A stretch of DNA of 64,000 nucleotides from contig NZ_ARQE01000011.1 of NCBI RefSeq assembly GCF_000382705.1, positions 42,442-106,441 on the forward strand, in the 5' to 3' direction. The notes below the pieces were generated by a model, which saw only the letters and a program-made list of their open reading frames with translations, had not been told where the DNA came from and ran no database searches. The number at the start of each line of letters is the position of its first letter. Within the stretch, counting starts at the first letter, position 1. The stretch is from Aureimonas ureilytica DSM 18598 = NBRC 106430. Lineage in GTDB: Bacteria; Pseudomonadota; Alphaproteobacteria; Rhizobiales; Rhizobiaceae. Positions 45,299 to 53,907 of this stretch are shown one piece after another. The position numbers were made by a program, and so were the translations under genes.

Positions 45299-46834
45299 TC
45301 AGGTGATCGCGCCGATCTGCCAGGGCACGAACTCGTTGTCGCCGTAGTCGTAGATTTCGCTCAGCGTCTGCTTGCCCGAGGCGACGTCGAGGATGAAGTC
45401 GAACATGCGCTGGCCGGATTCCTCGATCGTCTCCTCGCCGGTGACGATGCCGCCGCAGTTGATGTCCATGTCCTCCTTCATCCGGTCGAACATCTCGGTG
45501 TTCGTCGCGACCTTGATGGTCGGCACCGGCTTCCAGCCCGAAACGGAGCCGCGCCCGGTGGTGAAGACCAGCATGTTGCAGCCGCCCGCGATCTGCCCGG
45601 TGACGGCGACCGGATCGTATCCCGGCGTGTCCATGAAGACGAAGCCCGGCTTGTCGATCGTCTCGGCATATTCATAGACCGCCTCGAGCGGCATGGTGCC
45701 GCCCTTGGCGACCGCGCCGAGCGACTTTTCCAGGATCGTGGTGAGGCCGCCGGCCTTGTTGCCGTGCGAGGGATTGTTGTTCAGCTCCGCCCCGTGGCGC
45801 GCCGTGTAGCCGCGCCACCATTCGATGCGCGCCATCAGCTTTTCGGCGACTGCCGGCGTCACCGCGCGGCGGGTGAGAAGGTGCTCCGCGCCGTAGATTT
45901 CGGGTGTTTCGGCCAGACACGTCGTGCCGCCATGGCGCACCAGAAGGTCGGAGGCGTAGCCGAGCGCGGGGTTGGCGGAGATGCCGCTATAGCCGTCCGA
46001 CCCGCCACATTCGAGCGCGAGCTTCAGGCCCGAGAGCGGCTGCTCGGTGCGCTCGGCCGCGTTCACGGTCGGCAGCATCTCGCGGATGATGGAGGCGGCT
46101 TCCTCCACCGTGCGCCTGGTACCGCCCAGTTCCTGAATGGTCATGGTACGCAGGAGCGGGCCTTCGGTGAGGCCGTATTTGTCTGTGATGAGCGAGATCT
46201 GGTTGGTCTCGCAGCCGAGACCGATCATCAGGATCGCGCCGAAATTCGGGTGCCGCGCATAGCCGGACAGCGTGCGCGTCAGCACCTCGTAACCCTCGGT
46301 CTTGACCGAGAGAGCGCAGCCCTGGCCATGCGTGAGGGCGACGACGCCGTCCACATTCGGGAAACCGTCGAGCCCGCCCTTGTTGTTGAAGTGGTCGGCA
46401 ATGGCGCGAGAGACCGTGGCCGAGCAGTTCACCGAGGAGACGATGCCGATATAGTTGCGCGTTCCGACCTGCCCGTCCGCGCGCGCATAGCCCATGAAGG
46501 TGCGCCGCTCGGCCTCGGGAAGAAGCGGCGTCGCGCGCGCGTCGGAGGCGAAGTGATGATCGGCGTGGCTGTCCTGCATGGCGAGATTGTGCAGGTGGAC
46601 ATGCTCGCCGGGCGCGATCGGGCGCGAGGCCGTGCCGATCACCTGCCCGTATTTCAGGACCGGCTGGCCTTCCGCGATGGCGCGGAGCGCGACCTTGTGG
46701 CCGCTCGCGATGTCCACGGTTGCACGCAGGCCCCCCGGCAGCGGATCGCCCGCCTTCACCGGACGGCGCGCGACGGCGACATTGTCCTCGCCGTTCAGGA
46801 CGATGATGGGGGAAACCTCTGAGACGACGGACAT
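45299..46834 (-). CDS. UxaA-family sugar-acid dehydratase (altronate dehydratase type)
   Basis: The start at 46834 (MSVVSEVSPIIVLNG) has GGGAGGGG upstream. The 511-residue protein joins a small N-terminal SAF domain (VARRPVKAGDPLPGG) to the large UxaA domain with GYARADGQVGTRNYIGIV, THGQGCALSV, GLGCETNQIS, ALECGGSDGYSGI and FTTGRGSVSG; its cysteines bind iron. The family dehydrates D-altronate, D-galactarate and related sugar acids to 2-keto-3-deoxy acids. In this L-fucose-like island it duplicates the chemistry of the enolase-type dehydratase and may handle a C2-C4 stereo-analogue such as D-arabinonate or L-galactonate. This is inference. Confidence 0.85.
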   Translation of the reverse strand: MSVVSEVSPIIVLNGEDNVAVARRPVKAGDPLPGGLRATVDIASGHKVALRAIAEGQPVLKYGQVIGTASRPIAPGEHVHLHNLAMQDSHADHHFASDARATPLLPEAERRTFMGYARADGQVGTRNYIGIVSSVNCSATVSRAIADHFNNKGGLDGFPNVDGVVALTHGQGCALSVKTEGYEVLTRTLSGYARHPNFGAILMIGLGCETNQISLITDKYGLTEGPLLRTMTIQELGGTRRTVEEAASIIREMLPTVNAAERTEQPLSGLKLALECGGSDGYSGISANPALGYASDLLVRHGGTTCLAETPEIYGAEHLLTRRAVTPAVAEKLMARIEWWRGYTARHGAELNNNPSHGNKAGGLTTILEKSLGAVAKGGTMPLEAVYEYAETIDKPGFVFMDTPGYDPVAVTGQIAGGCNMLVFTTGRGSVSGWKPVPTIKVATNTEMFDRMKEDMDINCGGIVTGEETIEESGQRMFDFILDVASGKQTLSEIYDYGDNEFVPWQIGAIT

Positions 46835-46854
46835 GACCCCTCCCGGGAACGAAG

Positions 46855-46882
46855 AAGGGCCGCGCCAGAGGCAGCGGCCCTT
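46855..46882 (-). promoter_or_regulatory. stem-loop in the leader of the uxaA-type gene
   Basis: The arms aagggccgc and gcggccctt lie between the palindromic site at 46893-46916 and the ribosome-binding site. On the minus strand few T residues follow, so it is a leader hairpin more than a terminator. It could also be the read-through terminator of fucU. Confidence 0.45.
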
Positions 46883-46892
46883 TTCGATGAAA

Positions 46893-46916
46893 ATGACTTT
46901 TGCTGACAAAAGTCAT
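46893..46916. promoter_or_regulatory. perfect palindromic operator candidate
   Basis: The site has perfect 10-base arms ATGACTTTTG and CAAAAGTCAT around CTGA. It is AT-rich in a GC-rich setting and sits in the only gap between fucU and the uxaA-type gene, 59 bases before the latter's start. Its size and symmetry fit a dimeric regulator such as the GntR or IclR proteins encoded on either side. Confidence 0.7.
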
Positions 46917-46970
46917 TCCATTTTGGTCCCGTGCCGTCAAGCGCCGCGAGGCGTCAGGCGGCGCGGAAGG

Positions 46971-47429
46971 TCAGTAGGCGGGACGCTCGCCCGCCACGAC
47001 GCCCTTGCGCAGGAGGAAGCAGCCGTAGAAGCGCGGGTCGGCGACCTTCACCACGGCAAAGCTCCGCTTGGCCGCCTCGTAGAAGGCGTAGCGCTCGATC
47101 GCGACGATCGGCACGGTCTCGCCGGCCGCCTCGATCTCGGCGCGCACCGCCGCGCGGGGCTCCGGCACCTCGTCCGGCTTGCCGACGACTTCCATGCAGC
47201 GCACGGGATCGTCCACGAACCCGTCGAGCGGCAGGAGGCTGAGAATGGCGCGGGCGGCGCGGTCGATCGGCACGGCGCCGAGATTGACGAGTTCGCCCGA
47301 GACCGTCTCGGCCGCAACCGCTTCGGCCGGGAAGTTGCCGTCCACCAGCGTGATGTCGTCGCCATGGCCCATGGCCGCCAGAACCCAAAGGAGGTCCGGC
47401 GTCAGAATGGGGTCGAGTGTCTTCAGCAT
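46971..47429 (-). CDS. fucU: L-fucose mutarotase (RbsD/FucU family)
   Basis: The 152-residue protein has the family start MLKTLDPILTPDLLWVLAAM, His22 and Asp30 in GHGDDITLVDGNFPAE, and a C-terminal YGCFLLRKGVV. FucU interconverts the alpha and beta anomers of L-fucose, feeding the correct anomer to a dehydrogenase; the family forms a decamer. AAGGG precedes the ATG. It is 13 bases after the L-fuconate dehydratase gene, so the two share a transcript. Confidence 0.92.
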   Translation of the reverse strand: MLKTLDPILTPDLLWVLAAMGHGDDITLVDGNFPAEAVAAETVSGELVNLGAVPIDRAARAILSLLPLDGFVDDPVRCMEVVGKPDEVPEPRAAVRAEIEAAGETVPIVAIERYAFYEAAKRSFAVVKVADPRFYGCFLLRKGVVAGERPAY

Positions 47430-47442
47430 GGGTGTCTTGCCC

Positions 47443-48726
47443 TTAGGAACGGTGGAGATGCGCTTCGATGGACGCCGGCTTCATCTCGATGGAGAAGCCG
47501 GGCGCCTGGGGCGGGAAGTAGCGGCCGCCACGCACATCGCAGGGCTCGAAGAAATGCTCGTGCAGATGATCGACATATTCGGCGACGCGTCCGTCCCAGC
47601 TTCCCGAGATCGAGAGATAGTCGATCATCGAGAGATGCTGAACATATTCGCACAGGCCCACGCCACCGGCATGGGGGCAGACGGGCTTCTCGAACTTGGC
47701 GGCCATCAGCATGATCGCCAGATTCTCGTTGAGGCCACCGACGCGCGCGGCGTCGATCTGCACCACGTCGATCGCCTCGGCCTGGAGGAACTGCTTGAAG
47801 AGAATGCGGTTCTGGCACATCTCGCCGGTCGCGACCTTGACCGGGGCGACGCCGCGCCGGATCGCCTGATGGCCGAGCACGTCGTCGGGCGAGGTCGGCT
47901 CCTCGATGAACCACGGGTTGAACTGGGCGAGTTCCTTCACCCAGTCGATCGCCTCGCCGACTTCCCAGATCTGGTTGGCGTCGATCATCAGCATCCGATC
48001 CGGGCCGATTTCCTCGCGCAGGATGCGGCAGCGGCGCTTGTCGTCCTCGAGATCGCGCCCGACCTTGAGCTTGAAATGCGACCAGCCCTCGGCAATGCCC
48101 TCGCGGCACAGGCGGCGGATCTTGTCGTCGTCATAGCCGAGCCAGCCGGCCGAGGTCGTGTAGCTCGGATAGCCTTCCGCCATCAGCTTCTCGCGGCGGG
48201 CGGCCTGACCGTCCTTGGCGCGCTTCAGAATTTCCAGGGCTTCGCCTTGCGTCAGCGCGTTGGAAAGATAGCGGAAATCGACGAGACGGACGATCTCCTC
48301 CGGCTGCATGTCGGAGACGAGCTGCCAGACCGGCTTGCCCTCGGCCTTGGCGTAGAGGTCCCAGACCGCGTTGACCACGGCGCCCGTCGCCAGATGCATG
48401 ACGCCCTTGTCCGGGCCGACCCAGCGCAGCTGCGAATCACCCGTCACGAAGCGCCAGAACTCGCCCATGTTCCGGGTGATCTCGGAGAGCTTCAGCCCGT
48501 GGAGCTTGGGCGCCAGAAGATCGATCGCCGCGCGGCAGAGATCGTTGCCCCGGCCGATCGTGAAGGTCAGGCCGTGCCCTTCCGGCCCGCCATCGGTCTC
48601 GAAGGCGACATAGGCGGCGGAATAATCCGGGTCCGGGTTCATCGCGTCCGACCCGTCCTTCTGCAGGGACGTCGGAAAGCGGATGTCGTAGGAGCGATGC
48701 GTTTGGATCGTCCAGTCCTGAGCCAT
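47443..48726 (-). CDS. fucD: L-fuconate dehydratase (enolase superfamily)
   Basis: The start at 48726 (MAQDWTIQTHRSYDIRFPTS) has GGGAGGAA upstream. The 427-residue enzyme is of the mandelate-racemase group: the N-terminal capping domain has EGHGLTFTIGRGND. The barrel then shows GYPSYTTSAGWLGYDD, the catalytic Lys pair in HFKLKVGRD, metal ligands in LMIDANQIW, FIEEPTSPDD and ATGEMC, and the late His in CPHAGGVGLCEYVQH. These match L-fuconate dehydratase, which makes 2-keto-3-deoxy-L-fuconate. It heads the minus-strand operon and is divergent from the IclR gene. Confidence 0.94.
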   Translation of the reverse strand: MAQDWTIQTHRSYDIRFPTSLQKDGSDAMNPDPDYSAAYVAFETDGGPEGHGLTFTIGRGNDLCRAAIDLLAPKLHGLKLSEITRNMGEFWRFVTGDSQLRWVGPDKGVMHLATGAVVNAVWDLYAKAEGKPVWQLVSDMQPEEIVRLVDFRYLSNALTQGEALEILKRAKDGQAARREKLMAEGYPSYTTSAGWLGYDDDKIRRLCREGIAEGWSHFKLKVGRDLEDDKRRCRILREEIGPDRMLMIDANQIWEVGEAIDWVKELAQFNPWFIEEPTSPDDVLGHQAIRRGVAPVKVATGEMCQNRILFKQFLQAEAIDVVQIDAARVGGLNENLAIMLMAAKFEKPVCPHAGGVGLCEYVQHLSMIDYLSISGSWDGRVAEYVDHLHEHFFEPCDVRGGRYFPPQAPGFSIEMKPASIEAHLHRS

Positions 48727-48773
48727 GGTTCCTCCCGAGCGCCCGGCCAATGGACGCGCTCTTGGTTTCTGAT

Positions 48774-48790
48774 ATGAAATGGGTAATCAT
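48774..48790. promoter_or_regulatory. weak palindrome in the fucD-iclR gap
   Basis: ATGA and TCAT lie nine bases apart within a 101-base divergent gap, flanked by GTTTC (48766-48770) and GAAAC (48795-48799). IclR-family operators are often of this kind, with GAAAC/GTTTC arms in KdgR. The match is short and only a candidate. Confidence 0.35.
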
Positions 48791-48827
48791 GAGTGAAACG
48801 GATCGTCAAGCGACAGGGAGCGAGCGG

Positions 48828-49631
48828 ATGGCAGACGAGGACGCCGATGACGGCACCGGCCGCCCCGATCGCGAGCGGCGCTACACCGCCCCGGCGCTGG
48901 AAAAAGGGCTGGATATTCTGGAGCTTCTGTCGGCCTCGCGCGAGGCGCTGACCCTGCAGCAGATCGGCGACGGGGTGGGCCGCACCAAGGGCGAAATCTT
49001 TCGCATGGTAAGCGTGCTTCAGGACCGGCTCTATATCGAGCGCACCGAAAGCGAGGATCGCTTCCGCGTCACCGACCGCCTGTTTCGCCTGGGGCTCAAC
49101 CGCCCGGTGAACCGCTCGCTGGTGGAAACCGCCCTGCCCTTCATGAACGCCTTCTCGGACGCGACCGGCTATGCCTGCCATCTCGCCGTGCCCAGCGAAA
49201 CGCAGATGGTGGTGATCGCGCGCGTGGAAAGCACCAGCCATATCGGCTTCACCGTGCGCATCGGCTATCGCCAGCCCCTCACGCTGACCGGCTCGGGGCG
49301 CTGCCTTCTCGCCTTCATGAGCGCGCGCCGCCGCCATCGCACGCTGCTCGACATTCACCGCGAAGACCCCGCCTTCGATCTCGACGCGCTGGAGCCGGAA
49401 CTGTCAGCCATCCGCGCGAGCGGCCATGTGGCGCGCCCGAGCGGGCTTTCGGAGGCGGTGATCGATCTTTCGGTTCCCGTGTCGGAAGCGCACGAGGGCG
49501 GGGCGATCGCGGCTCTCACCTGCCCTTACCTGCGCATTCGCCTGAACCCCTGGGAGCCGGACGCGCTGATCGCCGAGCTCGCCCAGGCCGCCGGCCGCAT
49601 CGGGCAAGGGCTCGCGCTGCAGCAGGATTGA
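48828..49631 (+). CDS. IclR-family transcriptional regulator
   Basis: The start at 48828 (MADEDADDGTGRPDRERRY) is preferred because AGGGAG lies seven bases before it; an ATG at 48789 is possible. The 267-residue protein has the IclR winged helix at about 20-85 (APALEKGLDILELLSASREA, TLQQIGDGVGRTKGEIFRM) and an effector domain with VARVESTSHIGFTVRIGYRQ and GRCLLAFMS, ending in DLSVPVSEAH. IclR proteins in sugar-acid clusters usually bind the pathway acid. It is divergent from fucD and upstream of the SDR and hydrolase genes. Confidence 0.92.
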   Translation: MADEDADDGTGRPDRERRYTAPALEKGLDILELLSASREALTLQQIGDGVGRTKGEIFRMVSVLQDRLYIERTESEDRFRVTDRLFRLGLNRPVNRSLVETALPFMNAFSDATGYACHLAVPSETQMVVIARVESTSHIGFTVRIGYRQPLTLTGSGRCLLAFMSARRRHRTLLDIHREDPAFDLDALEPELSAIRASGHVARPSGLSEAVIDLSVPVSEAHEGGAIAALTCPYLRIRLNPWEPDALIAELAQAAGRIGQGLALQQD

Positions 49632-49687
49632 TTTACCCGCGCATCCATGATGTACCCTTGAAACGACAGACCGGAGGAGAGAAGCGG

Positions 49688-50428
49688 ATGGCTGGACGGC
49701 TCGCAGGCAAGACGGCGGTGGTGACGGCCGCGGCGCAGGGGATGGGACGCGCGGCGGCGCTGGAGTTCGCGGCGGAGGGCGCCAAGGTTCTGGCGACCGA
49801 CATCAACGCGGCGGCCCTCGAAGAGCTGAAGGCCCATGGCATCGAGACGCTGGTTCTCGACGTCACCGACGCCGAGGCGGTGAAGGCCTTCTGCGCCGCG
49901 CACGACGCGCCGGATATCCTCTTCAACTGCGCGGGCTACGTCCACGCCGGCACGATCCTCGAATGCGAGGAAAAGGATTTCGACTTCTCGGTCGCGCTGA
50001 ACGTGCGCTCCATGTACCGGCTCATCCGGGGCTTCCTGCCGGGCATGATCGACCGGGGCGGCGCGTCCATCGTCAACATGGCGTCCGTCGCCTCCAGCGT
50101 CATCGCCGCGCCCAACCGCTTCATCTACGGCACCACCAAGGCCGCCGTCGTCGGCCTCACCAAGTCGGTCGCGGCCGATTTCGTGACCAAGGGCATCCGC
50201 TGCAACTGCATCTGCCCCGGCACGGTGGAAAGCCCCTCGCTCGGCGACCGGATGCGCGCGCTCGGCGACTACGAGACGGCGCGGGCCGCCTTCATCGCGC
50301 GCCAGCCCATGGGCCGGCTCGGAACGCCCGAGGAAATGGCCAAGCTCGCCACCTTCCTCGCCTCCGACGAGTCCGGCTTCATGACGGGCCAGGCGCTCGT
50401 CGTGGATGGCGGCTGGTCCAACGTCTGA
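49688..50428 (+). CDS. 2-keto-3-deoxy-L-fuconate dehydrogenase candidate (SDR, BDH2-like)
   Basis: The start at 49688 (MAGRLAGKTAVVTAAAQGMG) has a GGAGG-type site upstream. The 246-residue short-chain dehydrogenase resembles the DHRS6/BDH2 group: the NAD motif reads TAAAQGMGRA, with Ala where most SDRs have the first Gly. Other marks are NCAGYVHAGTI, CEEKDFDF, the catalytic Ser in NMASVASSV, and Tyr/Lys in YGTTKAAVVGLTKSVAADF. In the L-fucose pathway such an enzyme oxidises the C4 hydroxyl of 2-keto-3-deoxy-L-fuconate. The next gene, an FAH hydrolase, would take the product. Confidence 0.88.
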   Translation: MAGRLAGKTAVVTAAAQGMGRAAALEFAAEGAKVLATDINAAALEELKAHGIETLVLDVTDAEAVKAFCAAHDAPDILFNCAGYVHAGTILECEEKDFDFSVALNVRSMYRLIRGFLPGMIDRGGASIVNMASVASSVIAAPNRFIYGTTKAAVVGLTKSVAADFVTKGIRCNCICPGTVESPSLGDRMRALGDYETARAAFIARQPMGRLGTPEEMAKLATFLASDESGFMTGQALVVDGGWSNV

Positions 50429-50464
50429 CGCACGACACGCACTGAGACACCAAGGGAGACTGCC

Positions 50465-51307
50465 ATGAAACTGCTTCGCCACGGCGCGCCCGGCGCGGAA
50501 AAGCCCGGCCTTCTGGACGCGGACGGCCGCATCCGCGACCTGTCGGCCCATGTGAGCGACCTCGCCGGCCGCTGGCTGACGCCGGAGGGCCTGGCCGAGA
50601 TCGCCGCGCTCGACGCCTCGACCCTGCCGCTCGTGGACGGCAACCCGCGTCTCGGCGCCTGCGTGGCCGGCACCGGCAAGTTCATCTGCATCGGCCTCAA
50701 CTATTCCGACCACGCGGCCGAAACGGGTGCCACTGTGCCGTCCGAGCCGATCATCTTCATGAAGGCGACCTCGGCCATCGTCGGCCCGAACGACGACATC
50801 GAAATCCCGCGCGGGTCGCAGAAGACCGACTGGGAGGTCGAGCTCGGCGTCGTCATCGGCAAGACCGCGAAGTATGTCTCGGAGGCCGAGGCGCTGGATC
50901 ACGTCGCCGGCTATTGCGTCATCAACGACGTGTCCGAGCGCGCCTTCCAGACCGAACGCCAGGGCCAGTGGACCAAGGGCAAGAGCTGCGACACGTTCGG
51001 CCCGACCGGCCCCTGGCTGGTGACCAGGGACGAAGTGGCCGACCCGCAGAATCTCGGCATGTGGCTGGAGGTGAACGGCCATCGCTACCAGGACGGCTCC
51101 AGCCGCACCATGGTCTATGGCGTCGCCCATCTCGTCTCCTACCTGTCGCAATTCATGAGCCTGCAGCCGGGCGACATCATCTCCACCGGCACGCCTCCGG
51201 GCGTCGGCCTCGGCCAGAAGCCCAACGTCTTCCTGAAGGCGGGCGACGTGATCGAACTCGGCATCGAGGGCCTGGGCACGCAGCGCCAGACCTGCCGCCA
51301 GGGCTGA
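50465..51307 (+). CDS. 2,4-diketo-3-deoxy-L-fuconate hydrolase candidate (FAH family)
   Basis: The 280-residue protein has the fumarylacetoacetate-hydrolase fold: FICIGLNYSDHAAETGA, metal ligands Glu-x-Glu in TDWEVELGVVIGK, VSERAFQTERQGQWTKGKSC, DTFGPTGPWLVTRDE, and IISTGTPPGVGLGQKP near the end. In the L-fucose pathway the enzyme splits the diketo acid to pyruvate and lactate. It follows the SDR gene by 36 bases with an AGGGAG site, and its substrate is inferred from the neighbours. The same family member is also used in the L-rhamnose and D-arabinose versions of the pathway. Confidence 0.9.
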   Translation: MKLLRHGAPGAEKPGLLDADGRIRDLSAHVSDLAGRWLTPEGLAEIAALDASTLPLVDGNPRLGACVAGTGKFICIGLNYSDHAAETGATVPSEPIIFMKATSAIVGPNDDIEIPRGSQKTDWEVELGVVIGKTAKYVSEAEALDHVAGYCVINDVSERAFQTERQGQWTKGKSCDTFGPTGPWLVTRDEVADPQNLGMWLEVNGHRYQDGSSRTMVYGVAHLVSYLSQFMSLQPGDIISTGTPPGVGLGQKPNVFLKAGDVIELGIEGLGTQRQTCRQG

Positions 51308-51334
51308 TGACTTTCGGGCGCGGGAGGCTCTTCC

Positions 51335-51368
51335 AATCCCGCGTCCATCTTCTAATCCCGCGTCCATC
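51335..51368. repeat. 15-bp direct repeat at the stop of the FadR-type gene
   Basis: The sequence aatcccgcgtccatc occurs at 51335-51349 and again at 51354-51368. The stop codon of the minus-strand regulator (51352-51354) lies at the junction. A 19-base duplication would explain it. Confidence 0.8.
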
Positions 51369-52044
51369 GCTCGCGCGAGGCTTCGAGATGCATCCGCATG
51401 GCCGATTGCGCCAGAAGCGGATCGCCCGAGGCCAGCGCGTCGAGGATCGTCTCATGCTCGGCGAGCGCCACGCGCCAGGTTTCCGGCGTCTCGAAGCGCA
51501 CGCTGAGCTGGGCCGAGATCGGGCTGTGGCGGTCGTCGAAAAGCTCGCGCACGATGCGCACCAGAACGGCATTGCCGGTCTGGGCGGCGATGGTGAGGTG
51601 AAACAGCCGGTCCTGCTCCAGCGGCTTGCGACCGGCCTCGATATCGGCCGCCATGGCGGCGAGCACCTGGCGAAGCTGCGCCAGCGCCTCCGGGGTCATC
51701 CGCCCGACCGCCAGAAAGGCGACCGTGCTTTCCACGGCGGCGCGGGCGCGCATGAGTTCGGACGGGCTTTCGCCGAGCGGGCGCGTCGGCTCGTCAGCCG
51801 CCTCGCCCGGCGCGCAGACATAAACGCCCGACCCCATGCGGATTTCAACGCTGCCGTCGATTTCCAGCGCGATCAGCGCCTCGCGCAGGGACGGGCGCGA
51901 CACGCCGAGCTGCCCCGCCAGCTCCCGTTCGGCGGGAAGGCGCGAGCCCGGCGGAAACTGACCCTCGCGGATCAGGCCGCGAATCTGGTCGGCCACCTGT
52001 TGGTAAAGGCGTCGTCCATCCACGACCTTGATGGCTTCTGACAT
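51352..52044 (-). CDS. FadR/GntR-family transcriptional regulator
   Basis: The start at 52044 (MSEAIKVVDGRRLYQQVADQ) has GGGAGGGA upstream. The 230-residue protein has a GntR winged helix (LPAERELAGQLGVSRPSLRE, then VEIRMGSGVYV) and an FCD ligand domain at about 80-225 with RAAVESTVAFLA, LFHLTIAAQTGN and HETILDALASGD, including the His metal ligands. It lies between the SDR-hydrolase pair and the ABC importer, divergent from the importer, and likely controls one or both in response to a sugar acid. Confidence 0.9.
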   Translation of the reverse strand: MSEAIKVVDGRRLYQQVADQIRGLIREGQFPPGSRLPAERELAGQLGVSRPSLREALIALEIDGSVEIRMGSGVYVCAPGEAADEPTRPLGESPSELMRARAAVESTVAFLAVGRMTPEALAQLRQVLAAMAADIEAGRKPLEQDRLFHLTIAAQTGNAVLVRIVRELFDDRHSPISAQLSVRFETPETWRVALAEHETILDALASGDPLLAQSAMRMHLEASRERWTRD

Positions 52045-52164
52045 GCATCCCTCCCGGATTGGCCTGACCATAGCGCCGATCCAACCGAACTGGAAAGGTC
52101 ATTCCGCCGCACAATCGCGATGATGCAGCGCATCAAACGCGCGCCGTGAGAATAACTCGGACTA

Positions 52165-52218
52165 GATCTTTCTCAGATCAAAAACTGGCTTGACCAATTT
52201 TCAAGAGCGGCCTAACCC
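52165..52218 (+). promoter_or_regulatory. promoter and operator region of the sugar importer operon
   Basis: Two inverted repeats are present: GATCT-N5-AGATC (52165-52179) and CTTGA-N7-TCAAG (52189-52205). A possible promoter is TTGACC (52190-52195) with TAACCC 17 bases later. The second repeat overlaps the -35 element, as a repressor site would. The FadR-type gene on the other side of the gap is the natural regulator. Confidence 0.5.
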
Positions 52219-52301
52219 TACAGGCAACGGGCCGATGGCCTGACGGCGGACCGGGAGGAACGGGCCGCGCGACGCTTCCTTTGCGAGGCGGGAGGATCAG
52301 A

Positions 52302-53900
52302 ATGCAGGAGATGACTTCCAGCCCCGCCCAGGCGGGTGGCGGCGCCATGCCGCGCGCCGATCGGGGCGCCTCGTCGGCACCGGCCGGCGAGACCATTCTG
52401 CAGCTTCGGGACATCACCAAGGAATTTCCCGGCGTGAAGGCGCTCGGCGGCGTGTCCTTCGACCTGCGCCGGGGCGAGGTTCATGCCGTGTGCGGCGAGA
52501 ACGGCGCCGGCAAGTCCACCCTGATGAAGATCATCAGCGGCCTGTATCAGCCGACCTCGGGGACGATCGTCTACAAGGGCGAGGAGCGCCATTTCGCGTC
52601 GACCACGCAGTCCGAAGCGCTCGGCATCGCCATCATCCACCAGGAGTTGAACCTCGTTCCGCACCTGTCGATCGCCGAAAACATCTATCTGGCGCGCGAG
52701 CCGCGCGTCGCCGGCCTTTTCGTGGACCGCGCCAAGCTGCGCCGCGACGCGGGCGCCTGCCTCCAGCGCCTCGGCCTGTCGCTCGATCCCGATGCCCAAG
52801 TGCGCGGTCTCTCGGTCGCCCAGTGCCAGATGGTGGAAATCGCCAAGGCCCTGTCGCTGAACGCCGAAGTGCTCATCATGGACGAGCCGACCTCCTCGCT
52901 CACCGAAAGCGAGACGGCGGTTCTGTTCGACGTGATCCGCGACCTGAAGGCGTCGGGCGTCGGCATCGTCTATATCTCGCACCGCCTGGACGAGATGGCC
53001 GAGATCGTGGACCGCGTCACGATCCTGCGCGATGGGCGCTATGTCTCGACCGACGACTTCGCCGCCCTCACCGTCGACGACATCGTCGCCCGCATGGTCG
53101 GCCGCTCGCTCGAAGAGAAGTTCCCCGATCGCATTTCCGTGCCGACCGAAGACGTGTTGATGCGCGTCGAAGGCCTGTCGCGCGCCGGCGTCTTCGAGAA
53201 CATCGACTTCACGCTGCGGCGGGGCGAAATCCTCGGCTTTGCCGGCCTCATGGGCGCGGGGCGCACGGAAGTCGCGCGCGCCATCTTCGGCGCCGATCCG
53301 CTGGATTCCGGCACGGTCGAGCTCTTCGGCCGCAAGGTGTCGATCCAGTCGCCGCAGGACGCGATCCGCGAAGGGCTCGCCTATCTCTCGGAAGACCGCA
53401 AGAGCCATGGGCTCGCGGTGAAGATGCCGGTCGCCGCCAACATGACGCTGGCCCATCTGGACGGCGTGTCGAAGGGCGGGTTCATCGACTTCGCCGAGGA
53501 AGACAAGGTCGCCCAGCGCTATGTCGACCTCCTCAGCATCCGCACCCCTTCCGTGCATCAGGTGACGCGGCTTCTGTCGGGCGGCAACCAGCAGAAGATC
53601 ATCATCGGCAAGTGGCTGTTTCGCCAGTCGCGCATCCTGTTCTTCGACGAGCCGACGCGCGGCATCGACGTCGGCGCCAAGTTCCAGATCTACAAGATCA
53701 TGGACGAGCTGGCCTCGCAGGGCATCGGCGTCATCTTGATCTCGTCCGAACTTCCCGAAATCCTCGGCCTGACCGACCGCGTCGCCGTGTTCCACGAAGG
53801 CCGCATCACCGGCATCCTGGACACCAGGCGGACCTCGCAGGAAGAGATCATGCTTTACGCCTCGGGCCACGCCCGCCGCGCGCCCAGCCTTGCGCATTGA
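52302..53900 (+). CDS. sugar ABC transporter ATP-binding protein (RbsA/XylG type)
   Basis: The ATG at 52302 follows GGGAGGATCAGA. The 532-residue protein has two ABC domains in tandem, as in ribose-type (CUT2) importers. The first has Walker A GENGAGKST, the signature-like LSVAQCQMVEI and Walker B VLIMDEPTSSL. The second has a degenerate Walker A region (GFAGLMGAGRTEVAR), signature LSGGNQQKIIIGK and ILFFDEPTRGIDVGAK. It powers uptake through the next gene's permease. The context suggests L-fucose or a related deoxysugar. Confidence 0.94.
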   Translation: MQEMTSSPAQAGGGAMPRADRGASSAPAGETILQLRDITKEFPGVKALGGVSFDLRRGEVHAVCGENGAGKSTLMKIISGLYQPTSGTIVYKGEERHFASTTQSEALGIAIIHQELNLVPHLSIAENIYLAREPRVAGLFVDRAKLRRDAGACLQRLGLSLDPDAQVRGLSVAQCQMVEIAKALSLNAEVLIMDEPTSSLTESETAVLFDVIRDLKASGVGIVYISHRLDEMAEIVDRVTILRDGRYVSTDDFAALTVDDIVARMVGRSLEEKFPDRISVPTEDVLMRVEGLSRAGVFENIDFTLRRGEILGFAGLMGAGRTEVARAIFGADPLDSGTVELFGRKVSIQSPQDAIREGLAYLSEDRKSHGLAVKMPVAANMTLAHLDGVSKGGFIDFAEEDKVAQRYVDLLSIRTPSVHQVTRLLSGGNQQKIIIGKWLFRQSRILFFDEPTRGIDVGAKFQIYKIMDELASQGIGVILISSELPEILGLTDRVAVFHEGRITGILDTRRTSQEEIMLYASGHARRAPSLAH

Positions 53901-53907
53901 GGACGCC

